Shown here in pieces: positions 41,859-51,100 of a stretch of DNA of 64,000 nt; positions within the stretch are counted from its first letter, which is position 1; every line of letters starts with the position of its first letter. Where the stretch lies: contig QFOX01000004.1 in assembly GCA_003241645.1 (NCBI GenBank), forward strand, positions 1-64,000, in the 5' to 3' direction. The notes under the pieces are model-generated. The model was not told the DNA's origin. It worked only from the letters and a program-made list of their open reading frames with translations, and did not search any database. Source of the DNA: Azospirillum brasilense (lineage in GTDB: Bacteria; Pseudomonadota; Alphaproteobacteria; Rickettsiales; UBA3002). The translations under genes and the position numbers were made by a program.

Positions 41859-42569
41859 TTAGCGCGTGAAGGTGATGCCGAAATCCTGCTCAAGTTTCGC
41901 GCGGCCCTGAAGGTTGCGCTCCTGCGCTTCCTCCAGCGTGGTGCGTGGCGTGGTGGCGGCGCGGGCTTCTTCGGCCAGCTGCATGATGCTGGTGCGGTTG
42001 GGGAATGCGTTGAAACGATCCGGCTGGGCAAGCACGCGGCGCGGGTGTTCGCGCGCGAAGGCTTCAAAGGCTTCTTCCACCAGCGGGTGAATATCGAACT
42101 GGCGGTGCGCGCTCAGGATCTGCGGCGCAAACCCCACGGCCACGGCGGGCTGTGCTTCCATCACGATCGGGGTGATGACGCGGATGGTTTCGCTGTATTG
42201 CCGGCGCTCGTCGTTGCTGAGCGTGCCCTGCTTCAGGGCGTAGCTGTATTGAATGAAGAAATCGCTGTAGCTGTGGTCGCTCAGGTGGGCGGCCAGTTTC
42301 AGCACGTCCAGCTCGTCGGCGGGCGTGAAATTCTTGTGCAGCTCCTGCATGGTGCGCATGCCGCGGCGGCAGAAATTCTGCGCCCATTCCCACTCGCGCG
42401 AGCCTTCGGCCGGGCCTTTTTCCTGCAGGCGTTCGATCAGTTCCACCAGCTCGGGGTGGGTCTGGGCGCGGGTGCGCAGCGCCTCACGCGTGTGGTCGTG
42501 AAAGGGGGAGCTGCTGGTGTCGGTCAGCCAGCGTGGCAGGGGTTTGGATGGGTGTTCGTTCTGGTTCAT
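41859..42569 (-). CDS. Hypothetical protein
   Basis: A 236-residue soluble protein, helical and rich in charged residues, with EWAQNFCRRGMRTMQELHKN and RQYSETIRVITPIVMEAQPA. No signal peptide or known domain. Convergent with the prepilin gene (nine bases between stops). Its size and clean composition make it a likely true gene. Confidence 0.62.
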   Translation of the reverse strand: MNQNEHPSKPLPRWLTDTSSSPFHDHTREALRTRAQTHPELVELIERLQEKGPAEGSREWEWAQNFCRRGMRTMQELHKNFTPADELDVLKLAAHLSDHSYSDFFIQYSYALKQGTLSNDERRQYSETIRVITPIVMEAQPAVAVGFAPQILSAHRQFDIHPLVEEAFEAFAREHPRRVLAQPDRFNAFPNRTSIMQLAEEARAATTPRTTLEEAQERNLQGRAKLEQDFGITFTR

Positions 42570-42780
42570 GGCGGGGCCTTCTAACGGTAATCTGCCTTAG
42601 AAGTGTGAATATTGCGTTACAATCGCCGCACGGGGCGCTAGATTACCCTGACCAGATGGCCGGATGGCTGCGGGGAATGCTATGTGTTGCTGAGGAGCGA
42701 AGAGCTCCAACGCAAGAAAAACGGGTTTTGTTTTTGTGCATGGACGGCCAGCAGGCCGGCCCTGCCAAGAGCACGCGAAA

Positions 42781-42821
42781 GCGGCGCGAAGCATCGCACA
42801 GTATGTGCGATCTGCGGAGCA
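42781..42821 (+). repeat. Family C unit in the P3 arm of rnpB
   Basis: 41 nt with a perfect ATCGCACA/TGTGCGAT hairpin. It differs at two positions from 42990-43030. Both changes are outside or at the edge of the stem. Confidence 0.85.
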
Positions 42822-42965
42822 AAAAAATCCAACATCTCCCCGAGGAAAGTCCGGGCTCCACGGAACACGGTGGCGGGTAACGCCCGCCCGGCGCAAGCCG
42901 AGAGACAGTGCCACAGAAACAAACCGCCTTTTTCGCGCGGTACTGGCGGCAGCGAGGGCAGCAGC

Positions 42966-43030
42966 CCGAGCGAGCCATCAGCCCGCGAAGCGGCGCGAAG
43001 CATCGCACAGCATGTGCGATTTGCGGAGCA
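42966..43030 (+). repeat. Family C unit in the P12 arm of rnpB
   Basis: Bases 42966-42996 are identical to 24906-24936 in the rpsD leader, and 42990-43030 match the P3-arm copy at 39 of 41 positions. Confidence 0.85.
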
Positions 43031-43306
43031 CCAATAAGGTAAGGGTGAAAAGGTGGGGTAAGAGCCCACCGCGCCGCTGGTAACAGCGTGTGGCCAGGCA
43101 AACCTCACCGGGAGCAAGACCAAATAGGCGTGCAGTGGTTCAATCCACGGGCCGTTCCGGGCCGCACGCGGGTAGGTTGCTTGAGCCATGCAGCAATGCA
43201 TGGCCTAGATGAATAGCCATCCATCCCAGCAATGGGGGGACAGAACCCGGCTTACAGGCCATCTGGTGTTAACGCTTTGTTCATGCGTGGCTGCTAACCT
43301 CGGCCT

Positions 43307-44257
43307 ATGAGCAGTGCCGAACAGACCCAGCGCATGAACGCCGTGCAACGCCAGATCAGCGAGCAGATGGGCCCGTGGCTGGATTACCTCGCCACGCATG
43401 GCATCGACCGCTCTTATCCGGTCAGCCCCATTAACGAAGCGACGCGCGTCAGCTCTGGCTTCGGCCGCCGCAACGTGCGCGGCCATGGCGACGGCATGCC
43501 GCCGCCGACCCGCAAGCACGAAGCCATCGACATGGTGCCCGCCAGCGGCCGCACCGAGGATGTGGACGTGGTGGCCGTGGTATCGGGCCGCGTATTGTAT
43601 GTGGGCACGCCGGATGCGGCGTCGGGCTTCAGCATCGTCATCGGGGGCGATAACGGCAAAATTTATTCCTACGCGCACCTGGAAAATGGCAGCGCCGATG
43701 TGCGCGTGGGCCAGCGCGTGGGCCGCATGCAGCCCATTGCCACCATGGGCGATACGGGCACGGTCACCTCGGCCTGCGTGCATGTGGTGGAGCGGCAGAT
43801 CCCCTTTGATTATGCCGAAGGGAAACCGGGCGATTTCGACAAATGGTCGTGGCGCAACCGCAGCGGCACGCTGGGCGACCGCATTGCGCCCGGTGCCGTG
43901 CGCGAAGCACTCACCGATTTCCGCCGCGACCATGACGGGCGCACCGTGAACTTCCTGGATTTCGAACGGGTGCCGCCGCGCCTGCGCTGGGAAGAGGACC
44001 CCAAGAAACACACGATCATTCCGGCCAACACCGAGCGTGACCGCGACCCGCACGCCCATGAAATGCGCCGCCGCGCGCAGGCGGCACGCCCGGCCACCCC
44101 GGCCCCCGCGAAGGCCGAGCCCGAGCAAAGCTGGGGCTCGCAGGCGCTGGAAACGCTCAACGGTGCCCTCTGCACGGTCAGCTTCGGCTGGGTCGGCAGT
44201 TGCGAGGCCCCGGCTGCCCCGGCACCCGCCCGGCCAAACCCCCCGCGCCAGCGCTAG
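43307..44257 (+). CDS. M23 (LytM)-like protein with altered active site
   Basis: A 316-residue protein with an M23 peptidase fold at about 45-165. Zinc ligands His71 and Asp75 (KHEAIDM) and His159 are present, as is His124 of YAHL. The HxH motif reads ACVHVVE: the first, catalytic His is Cys157. So zinc may bind but hydrolysis is in doubt, as in activator-type LytM proteins. There is no signal peptide; the last 80 residues are Ala/Pro-rich. No clear ribosome binding site. It starts 40 bases after rnpB. Confidence 0.75.
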   Translation: MSSAEQTQRMNAVQRQISEQMGPWLDYLATHGIDRSYPVSPINEATRVSSGFGRRNVRGHGDGMPPPTRKHEAIDMVPASGRTEDVDVVAVVSGRVLYVGTPDAASGFSIVIGGDNGKIYSYAHLENGSADVRVGQRVGRMQPIATMGDTGTVTSACVHVVERQIPFDYAEGKPGDFDKWSWRNRSGTLGDRIAPGAVREALTDFRRDHDGRTVNFLDFERVPPRLRWEEDPKKHTIIPANTERDRDPHAHEMRRRAQAARPATPAPAKAEPEQSWGSQALETLNGALCTVSFGWVGSCEAPAAPAPARPNPPRQR

Positions 44258-44611
44258 AACCCATCATTTTCCTGCATTGATGTGACCGGAAGGCGACAGC
44301 CATCGGCCTTTTTTCGGTGCATTCCACAGGGTTGGCGATTTGCCCAAAATCCCCCTTGACCGCCCCAAAATTTGCCCGTACTTTCCCAAGTGTTCCCAAG
44401 AAATTCCAAAAACGCCCAAATGGCTGTTTTTCGGGGCTTCCGCACAGAAGAACTGAAGAATTTTAATAAGCCTTTGAGTCGTAATAAATAAAAAACCTTG
44501 GGAAAGCAGACGTTCAGTTAATTTTGACTGGGCATCTGGTGGAAACGTCACATGGTCTGGGTTGCCTTTCACGGGGTGATTTGGGCTTAACCAAGGGTGA
44601 GGACGCGTGCC
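44258..44611. other. 354-bp control region upstream of the dcw cluster
   Basis: No gene seen. It holds a 10-bp-period array of CCCA units (44374-44418), an AT-rich stretch at about 44450-44495 that may hold the promoter, and a second group of TGGG-type units near the mraZ start (44529, 44558, 44572, 44582). Confidence 0.6.
44374..44418 (-). promoter_or_regulatory. Candidate MraZ operator array
   Basis: Five 5-bp units at an exact 10-bp step on the plus strand: GCCCG (44374), TCCCA (44384), TCCCA (44394), TTCCA (44404), GCCCA (44414). On the minus strand they read as TGGG-type boxes with 5-bp spacers, the known MraZ-binding pattern. One unit is degenerate. Confidence 0.5.
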
Positions 44612-45079
44612 ATGGCACTGTTCCTGTCGACATTTGAAAAGCAGATCGACAAGAAGGGTCGGGTTTCCGTGCCCCCGTCGTTCCGTGCTGTCCTCGCCGC
44701 GCAGAATTTTAATGGCATGGTCGCCTACCAGTCGTTCGTGCATCCCTGCATCGAGGCCTGCGGCATGGAGCGTCTGGAAAAGCTCTATGCACGCATCGAA
44801 ACGCTGGACCCGTTCTCGGAAGAGCATGATGCCTTCACCACCGCCATTCTGGCCGGTTCGGTGCAGCTGGCGTTCGACGGTGAGGGGCGCGTGGTGATTC
44901 CTGAGGCGCTGCTGAACGCCGCGGGCATTACGGGCAACGGCGTGTTCGTGGGCAAAGGTGCCACGTTCGAGATCTGGGCGCCGGAAGCCTTCGCCAAACA
45001 TCAGGCCGCTGCGCGCGAGCTGGCGCTGAAAAAGCGCCTGAGCCTGAAAGCAGAATTGCCAACCGGGGGTGCCGCATGA
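44612..45079 (+). CDS. mraZ: Transcriptional regulator MraZ
   Basis: MraZ is an AbrB-like DNA-binding protein that represses its own dcw operon in E. coli. It begins MALFLSTFEKQIDKKGRVSV, the family start, and repeats the fold in VQLAFDGEGRVVIPEALLNA. 155 aa. The ATG at 44612 has GAGGA eight bases upstream. It opens the cluster and overlaps rsmH by four bases (ATGA). Confidence 0.95.
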   Translation: MALFLSTFEKQIDKKGRVSVPPSFRAVLAAQNFNGMVAYQSFVHPCIEACGMERLEKLYARIETLDPFSEEHDAFTTAILAGSVQLAFDGEGRVVIPEALLNAAGITGNGVFVGKGATFEIWAPEAFAKHQAAARELALKKRLSLKAELPTGGAA

Positions 45080-46041
45080 GCGATGCGCGCCACATTCCGG
45101 TCATGAAGCATGAGATGGTCGCCGCCGTTGCCCCCAAGGCCGGCGAAGTGATCGTGGATGGAACATTCGGTGCCGGCGGCTACAGCCGTGCACTGCTGCA
45201 GGAAGCCGCCTGCACGGTGATCGCGTTCGACCGCGACCCGCACGTCAAGTTACTTGCCGATGCGCTCGCCCGGGATTTTCCCGGGCATTTTTTATTCTTT
45301 GCGTCGCGCTTCGGTGCGATGCTCGAGGTGCTCCAGCAGGCTGGGGTTGATGCCGTGGATGCGGTGGTGCTGGATATTGGTGTGTCGAGCATGCAGATCG
45401 ACGACGCGGAGCGCGGCTTCAGCTTCGCCAAAGAGGCGGCGCTCGACATGCGCATGAGCCAGCAGGGCGTGAGCGCGGCGGATGTGGTGAATACCTACCC
45501 CGAGGCCGAGCTGGTGCGCATCCTGCGCGACTATGGCGAAGAGCGCGACGCGCGCCGCATCGCCCGCAGCATCGTGAATAACCGCGTGCTGGAGCCCATT
45601 GCCACCACCAAACAACTGGCAGAGCTGGTGAAGGGTGCAGTGCGTGGCGCGGCAAAAATGAAGATCCACCCCGCCACGCGCACCTTCCAGGCGCTGCGCA
45701 TCGAAGTGAATCAGGAGCTGGCAGAGCTTGAGGCGGCGCTGGTCGCGGCCGAGCGCCTGCTGAAGCCCGGCGGCCGGCTGGTGGTGATCTCGTTCCACTC
45801 GCTGGAAGACCGCATCGTAAAGCAATTCATGGTGTCGCGCAGCGCGCATGCCACCAAAATTTCCCGCCACGACCCGGCAGCCCTGCTGCCGAACGCCACG
45901 TCGCCCACCGCGATCTTCGAACTGACCCCCAACCGTGCCATCGCCCCGACTGAACAAGAGGTGAGCATGAATCCCCGCGCCCGCTCGGCAAAGCTGCGCT
46001 GTGCAACCCGCACCGCGATCCCGCTTTCACATGCCGCGTAA
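45076..46041 (+). CDS. rsmH: 16S rRNA (cytosine(1402)-N(4))-methyltransferase
   Basis: RsmH (MraW) methylates C1402 of 16S rRNA using SAM. Landmarks: HIPVMKHEMVAAVAPKAGEV, VDGTFGAGGYSRALL, LDIGVSSMQIDDAERGFSF, THPATRTFQ-type region in KIHPATRTFQALRIEVNQEL and VVISFHSLEDRIVKQFM. 321 aa. Between mraZ and ftsL as usual. Confidence 0.96.
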   Translation: MSDARHIPVMKHEMVAAVAPKAGEVIVDGTFGAGGYSRALLQEAACTVIAFDRDPHVKLLADALARDFPGHFLFFASRFGAMLEVLQQAGVDAVDAVVLDIGVSSMQIDDAERGFSFAKEAALDMRMSQQGVSAADVVNTYPEAELVRILRDYGEERDARRIARSIVNNRVLEPIATTKQLAELVKGAVRGAAKMKIHPATRTFQALRIEVNQELAELEAALVAAERLLKPGGRLVVISFHSLEDRIVKQFMVSRSAHATKISRHDPAALLPNATSPTAIFELTPNRAIAPTEQEVSMNPRARSAKLRCATRTAIPLSHAA

Positions 46042-46052
46042 GGAGTGCGTTT

Positions 46053-46388
46053 ATGAGCTTTCGCCTTTCGACCCTGATTAGTTGGGTGTGCGTCGCCATC
46101 GCGGCGTTTGGTATCTACCTTGTAAAATACACGGTGCAGGACGTGCAGCGCGACGTGGTGGCGCTAAAGACCGAGCTGGCGCAGGAGCGCGAGTCGCTGC
46201 ACCTGTTGAACGCTGAATGGGCCTACCTGAACCGCCCGGAACGCCTGCGTGAACTGTCGGACCGCCATCTGGCCCTCGCGCCGATGGATAGCCGCCAGAT
46301 CCAGGATGTGGGTGTGCTGCCCGCCGCCATCGATAGCAGCGAAGCCGTGCCGGATGCGCGCGTGATCCAGACCGGGGCGCAGCAATAA
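46053..46388 (+). CDS. ftsL: Cell division protein FtsL
   Basis: A 111-residue bitopic division protein. One membrane helix (about 8-26, LISWVCVAIAAFGIYLVKY) is followed by a periplasmic coiled coil (DVQRDVVALKTELAQERESL) and LNAEWAYLNRPERLRELSDR, the conserved FtsL end segment. Called by position and pattern since FtsL sequences vary. Its stop overlaps the ftsI start (TAATG). Confidence 0.88.
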   Translation: MSFRLSTLISWVCVAIAAFGIYLVKYTVQDVQRDVVALKTELAQERESLHLLNAEWAYLNRPERLRELSDRHLALAPMDSRQIQDVGVLPAAIDSSEAVPDARVIQTGAQQ

Positions 46389-48220
46389 TGGCGCCACGTC
46401 CGAAATATAAGCGCCCCGCTTCGCGCCCGGCCAGCCGGGTGGTGCAGGGGGAAAGCTCGCAGGTGCGGCAGATGGGCGAGTCGCGCATCCGCCTGATCTG
46501 CATTGCCGCATTCTTCGGACTGAGCTTCACCATGCTGGCGACCCGCCTGCTGGAAGTGAGCCTGATGGGCGGCGGCGACCTGCCGTTCAAAAAACTGGTG
46601 AGCCACCCCGAGCTGCTGATCCAGCGCGAAGACGACGTGGACGTGAGCAAAGTGGCGGCCGATGAGCACATCATCCGCCGTGAGATCACCGACCGCAACG
46701 GCATGGTGCTGGCCACCTCCATTGAAACGGCGTCGCTGGTGGCGAACCCCACCATCATCCGCCACGAGCCGGAAGTGGCGCGCGGGCTGGCAAAAATTTT
46801 CCCTGACCAGTCGTACGATGCGCTGCTGAACAAGCTGAGCCACAAGAAATCGACCTTCCTCTACATCAAGCGGCATTTGACGCCCGCCGAGCAGGAAGCG
46901 GTGAATAACCTCGGCGTGCCCGGCCTGTTCTTTGAGCCGGATACGCGCCGCGTGTACCCCTATGGTGGGCTGTTCGCGCACACGCTGGGCTATGTGGGCG
47001 TGGACAATCAGGGCCTCGCCGGCATCGAGAAATATTTCGATGCGCAGCTGGAAGACCCGCTGAAGCATGAGCCGCTGCAATTGTCGCTGGACCTGCGGGT
47101 GCAATCCATCGTGCGCGATGAGCTGGCCAAGGCCGTGAAGGAATTCAGCGCCATTGGCGGCACCGGCATCGTCATGGACATTAAAACCGGCGAGCTGCTG
47201 GCGGTGGCGAACCTGCCGGAATTCGACCCCCACCAGCCGGGCAAGGCCAGCGACAATGCGCGCTTCAACCGCGCCACGCTGGGGGCTTATGAAATGGGCT
47301 CCACCTTCAAAAGCTTCACCATGGCCGCCGCGCTGGACTATGGCATCAACAGCATCAGCGATGGGTATGATGCCAGCCAGCCGCTGCGCATGGCGGGCTT
47401 CACCATCACCGATTACCATGGCAAAGGCCGCTGGCTGAGCCTGCCCGAAATTTATGCCTATTCCAGCAATATCGGCACCGCCAAGGCAGCGCTCGCGATC
47501 GGCAAGGAACGCCAGCAGGAATTCCTGCGTGAGCTGGGCATGTTCGAGCCGGTGAAGATGGAAGTGCCCGAGCTGGCCAAGCCGCAATTGCCGCGCCAGT
47601 GGGGCGATCTTGCCACCATGACCGTGTCGTATGGCCATGGTATTTCGGTGTCGCCCATCCACCTTGTGCGGGGCATTGCCGCCATCGCGGGCGACGGGCG
47701 TTTGCACCCTGTCACGCTGGTGAAGGGTGGCACGGCGAACAAGAAGGCCAGCGAGCGCGTGGTCAAAGAATCCACCACCAAGGACATGCGCGACATGATG
47801 CGCCTGGTGGTGGCGCACGGCACCGCAAAGGGCGCGGAAGCGCCGGGCTACAGCGTGGGCGGCAAGACCGGCACGGCCGAGAAGATCACCGGCCGCGGCT
47901 ATTCGCAGGATGCGAAGATCGCGCTGTTCACGGGCGTGTTCCCGGTGAACGACCCGAAATACGCCATGCTGGTGATGGTGGATGAACCGCACGGCACCAA
48001 GGCCAGCTACGGCTACGCGACCGGCGGCTGGGTGAGCGCGCCCGTGGTAGGTCGCGTGGTGCAGCGCATGGCGCCGATGATGGGCATGAAGCCGAACTTC
48101 ATGGAAACCAACGCGCGGGTGGACGCGATGTGGGCAAGCGCCGAAGCGCGCGCCAAGGAAGCCGAAACCCGCCGCCTGCAACGCCTGCATCAGGGAGCGA
48201 TCCGTGCCGCTTCTTTCTGA
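46388..48220 (+). CDS. ftsI: Peptidoglycan D,D-transpeptidase FtsI (PBP3)
   Basis: The septal transpeptidase that cross-links new wall with FtsW. A cytosolic tail and one membrane helix (about 34-53) are followed by the dimerisation domain and a transpeptidase domain with Ser305 in GSTFKSF, SSN at 359-361 in YAYSSNIG and KTG at 493-495 in GGKTGTAEK. 610 aa. It overlaps ftsL by one base and murE by 17. Confidence 0.96.
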   Translation: MAPRPKYKRPASRPASRVVQGESSQVRQMGESRIRLICIAAFFGLSFTMLATRLLEVSLMGGGDLPFKKLVSHPELLIQREDDVDVSKVAADEHIIRREITDRNGMVLATSIETASLVANPTIIRHEPEVARGLAKIFPDQSYDALLNKLSHKKSTFLYIKRHLTPAEQEAVNNLGVPGLFFEPDTRRVYPYGGLFAHTLGYVGVDNQGLAGIEKYFDAQLEDPLKHEPLQLSLDLRVQSIVRDELAKAVKEFSAIGGTGIVMDIKTGELLAVANLPEFDPHQPGKASDNARFNRATLGAYEMGSTFKSFTMAAALDYGINSISDGYDASQPLRMAGFTITDYHGKGRWLSLPEIYAYSSNIGTAKAALAIGKERQQEFLRELGMFEPVKMEVPELAKPQLPRQWGDLATMTVSYGHGISVSPIHLVRGIAAIAGDGRLHPVTLVKGGTANKKASERVVKESTTKDMRDMMRLVVAHGTAKGAEAPGYSVGGKTGTAEKITGRGYSQDAKIALFTGVFPVNDPKYAMLVMVDEPHGTKASYGYATGGWVSAPVVGRVVQRMAPMMGMKPNFMETNARVDAMWASAEARAKEAETRRLQRLHQGAIRAASF

Positions 48221-49679
48221 TCTGCTGAACCGCGCTGGCCTTAGCGCTGAACTTACCCCCTCGCAGGATGTGCTCATCACCGCCATCACGGCGGATTCGC
48301 GGCAGGTGAAGCCGGGTAGCATCTACGTGGCGGTGCGTGGCGTCACGGTGAACGGTGCCGATTATATTCCCGATGCGATCAGCCGTGGTGCCAGCGCCGT
48401 GGTGGCCGAGCATGGCACGGCCATGGGCGTCGCGACCACGGCACCGCTCATCGCGGTGGCGGATGTGCGCGCCAGCGTGAGCGCGCTGGCCGATGCGCTC
48501 TACCCGCAGCAGCCGGAACATCTCTACGCCGTGACCGGCACCGACGGCAAAACCAGCACCGCCGATTTCCTGCGCCAGCTGGCCACGCTGCTGGGCCACA
48601 AAGCCGCCAGCGTGGGCACGTTGGGCCTACGCTCGCCCGTCGCGCGGTTGAACGAACAGTTCCCCGCCATTAATACGTCGCCGGAGCCGGTGCTGCTGCG
48701 CCGCATTCTCTCCAGCCTCGCGGATGCGGGCGTGACCCATGCCGCCATCGAAGCAAGCTCGCACGGGCTGGACCAGAAACGGCTGGACGGGCTGCGCTTT
48801 ACCGCCGCGGCCTTTACCAACCTGACGCGCGACCATCTCGACTACCACGGCACGGTGGAAGCGTATGCGCAGGCGAAAGCGCGCCTGTTCTCGGCCGTGT
48901 TGCCGGTGACGGGCCTTGCCGTGCTGAACCGCGACGATGCGCAGTTCGAGGCGCTCGCCGCCCTTTGCGCGCAGCGCGGCATCCGCATGAAAAGCTTCGG
49001 CCTGCATGACGCGGCCGACTATCGCATTCTCTCGGTGACGCCGCATGCGGGCGGGCTGGATGCGCAGCTGAACCTGCGTGGCAAAACCATGGAGGTTTCG
49101 CTGCCGCTGTATGGCGCGTTCCAGCTATTCAACATTCTCGCCGCGCTGGCGATGCTGGATGTGAAGCCTGCCGAGCTGGAAGGCATCGTGCGCACGCACC
49201 TGCCGCGCCTGAGCGGTGTGCCGGGTCGGCTTGAGAAAATCGCGGAAGTGAATGGTGCACCGATCTTTGTGGATTACGCGCACACCCCCGCGGCGCTCGC
49301 CAACATCCTGAAAACGCTGCGCCCGCACACGGCGGCAAAACTGCGCGTGGTGTTCGGCGCGGGCGGCGACCGCGATACGGGCAAGCGCCCCGAGATGGGC
49401 CGCGCTGCGACAGAATATGCAGATGACGTCACCATCACCGACGATAATCCGCGCAGCGAGGACCCCGCCGCCATTCGCGCCGCCATCGCGGCGGCGGCAC
49501 CGGGCGCTGAAACCATAGCAGACCGTGCGGTGGCCATCCGTGCGGCGATCAAGAAACTACAGCCCGGCGACGTTCTGGTCGTGGCCGGGAAAGGCCATGA
49601 AACCACCCAGACCATCGGCAGCGACATCATTCACTTCAGCGATGCAGAACACATCAGAGAGGCAGTCGGTTCCCGATGA
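48204..49679 (+). CDS. murE: UDP-MurNAc-tripeptide synthetase MurE
   Basis: MurE adds the third peptide residue. The ATP loop is VTGTDGKTSTADFL. The motif DDNPRSEDP is of the DNPR type that marks meso-diaminopimelate specificity, so the wall should be of the usual Gram-negative kind. It starts with GTG at 48204, with GGGAG six bases upstream, inside the ftsI end. 491 aa. It overlaps murF by four bases. Confidence 0.95.
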   Translation: MPLLSDLLNRAGLSAELTPSQDVLITAITADSRQVKPGSIYVAVRGVTVNGADYIPDAISRGASAVVAEHGTAMGVATTAPLIAVADVRASVSALADALYPQQPEHLYAVTGTDGKTSTADFLRQLATLLGHKAASVGTLGLRSPVARLNEQFPAINTSPEPVLLRRILSSLADAGVTHAAIEASSHGLDQKRLDGLRFTAAAFTNLTRDHLDYHGTVEAYAQAKARLFSAVLPVTGLAVLNRDDAQFEALAALCAQRGIRMKSFGLHDAADYRILSVTPHAGGLDAQLNLRGKTMEVSLPLYGAFQLFNILAALAMLDVKPAELEGIVRTHLPRLSGVPGRLEKIAEVNGAPIFVDYAHTPAALANILKTLRPHTAAKLRVVFGAGGDRDTGKRPEMGRAATEYADDVTITDDNPRSEDPAAIRAAIAAAAPGAETIADRAVAIRAAIKKLQPGDVLVVAGKGHETTQTIGSDIIHFSDAEHIREAVGSR

Positions 49680-51100
49680 CAACGAGCTGGAAAGCAGGCG
49701 AGATCGCCCGCGCGACCAAAGGTAAAACAACGGGCACGTGGGAAGCGACCAGCGTCAGCATCGACACGCGCACGCTGGAGGCTGGCGCGCTGTTCGTGGC
49801 GCTGCCCGGCACACGGGTGGATGGCCACGCACACGTGGCGGATGCCATTGCCAAAGGCGCCGCTGGCGCACTGGTCAGCCGCATGGTGGATGGTGTGGAT
49901 GCCGATAAACAAGTGCTGGTGGCCGATGTGGAAACCGCATTGCAGGATCTGGGCGTGGCCGCGCGCGCACGCAGCAGTGCCACCTTCATTGGGGTGACGG
50001 GCAGCGTGGGCAAGACCGGTGCCAAGGAAATGCTGGCCGCCGCACTGGCGCCGCATGGCCGTGTGCATGCCACCAAAGGCAACCTCAACAACCATCTCGG
50101 TGTGCCGCTGAACCTCGCCAACATGGCGTTGGATTGCGAATTCGCGGTCATTGAAATGGGCATGAACCACGAAGGCGAGATCGCCCGCCTGTCGCATTGG
50201 GTGCGCCCGCATGCCTCGCTGATTACGACGGTGGACGCGGTACATATCGAATATTTCAAGAGCGTGGAAGCGATTGCCGATGAGAAGGCGAGCATCTTCG
50301 ATGGCATGGGCGGGCAGGGCATTGCCGTCATCAACGGCGACAACCCCCATGCCGCGCGCATTCGCGCCTATGCCGATGCGAAGGAGCTGGACCGCGTGCT
50401 CAGCTTCGGCACGGCCGATGGCAATGTGTGCCAGATGACGCATTACCAGATCGAGGATATGCATTCGGTGGTGGATGCGATCATCGCGGGCACGCCGGTG
50501 CAATACCGCATCGGGGCCATTGGCAAGCATTGGGCGCTGATGTCGGTCGCCGTGCTCGGCATGATCGATGCGCTGGGGCTGGACATGGCGAAATCCGCCG
50601 CCGTGCTGGAATATTTCAGCGAGCCGAAAGGCCGCGGCCAGATCAAGAAACTCGCCGTGAAGGGCGGCCACCTGAAGCTGGTGGATGATTGCTATAACGC
50701 AAGCCCCATCAGCATGAACGGCGCGTTCGAGAAACTCGCGGGCCTGCGCGACGCCGCCATGCACGACGACACGCGCACCGTGGTGGTGCTGGGCGACATG
50801 CTGGAGCTGGGCGAGCACAGCGAAGACATGCATGTGGGGCTGGTGCCGACCCTCATCAACAACCAAATGGGGCTGGTCTTCGCCGCCGGCACCTTCATGG
50901 AAAAAATGTACAACGCCCTGCCGGACGCGATGCGCGGTGCCTACCGCGCGACCAGCACCGAGCTGGCACCCGTGGTGGTGAACGCGCTGCGCCCGCATGA
51001 CCTGGTGCTGGTGAAAGGCTCGCGCGGCAGCCGCATGGATGTGGTGGTGGAAGCCATCGAGGCCAACGCCCGCGAACTGGAGAGCGCCGATGCTGTATAA
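49676..51100 (+). CDS. murF: UDP-MurNAc-tripeptide--D-Ala-D-Ala ligase MurF
   Basis: MurF completes the pentapeptide. Seen: [23 protein letters not shown] loop [55 protein letters not shown] and [20 protein letters not shown]. 474 aa. The start overlaps the murE stop (ATGA), and the end overlaps mraY by 11 bases. Confidence 0.96.
   Translation: MTTSWKAGEIARATKGKTTGTWEATSVSIDTRTLEAGALFVALPGTRVDGHAHVADAIAKGAAGALVSRMVDGVDADKQVLVADVETALQDLGVAARARSSATFIGVTGSVGKTGAKEMLAAALAPHGRVHATKGNLNNHLGVPLNLANMALDCEFAVIEMGMNHEGEIARLSHWVRPHASLITTVDAVHIEYFKSVEAIADEKASIFDGMGGQGIAVINGDNPHAARIRAYADAKELDRVLSFGTADGNVCQMTHYQIEDMHSVVDAIIAGTPVQYRIGAIGKHWALMSVAVLGMIDALGLDMAKSAAVLEYFSEPKGRGQIKKLAVKGGHLKLVDDCYNASPISMNGAFEKLAGLRDAAMHDDTRTVVVLGDMLELGEHSEDMHVGLVPTLINNQMGLVFAAGTFMEKMYNALPDAMRGAYRATSTELAPVVVNALRPHDLVLVKGSRGSRMDVVVEAIEANARELESADAV

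Larger units (their letters stand above)
42651..43267 (+). ncRNA. rnpB: RNase P RNA with two repeat insertions
   Basis: The RNA subunit of RNase P, which trims tRNA 5' ends. Core segments are unmistakable: GAGGAAAGTCCGGGCTCC at about 42840, ACAGTGCCACAGAAA, GGGTAAGAGCCCACC, GGGAGCAAGACCAAATAG, and ACAGAACCCGGCTTACAGG at the end. P1 is CCAGATGGCC paired with GGCCATCTGG, which sets the ends. At about 617 nt it is some 200 nt longer than the usual 400. The excess is in the P3 arm (about 42680-42835) and P12 arm (about 42935-43040), each carrying a family C repeat. Confidence 0.95.

Noticed and set aside
44374..44418. CRISPR array
   Set aside because: The 10-bp period is far too short for repeats plus spacers; no cas genes. 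No CRISPR array was seen anywhere in the window.
46223..48322. 699-codon minus-strand open frame
   Set aside because: Antisense to ftsI and the start of murE; His/Gly/Arg-rich shadow translation.
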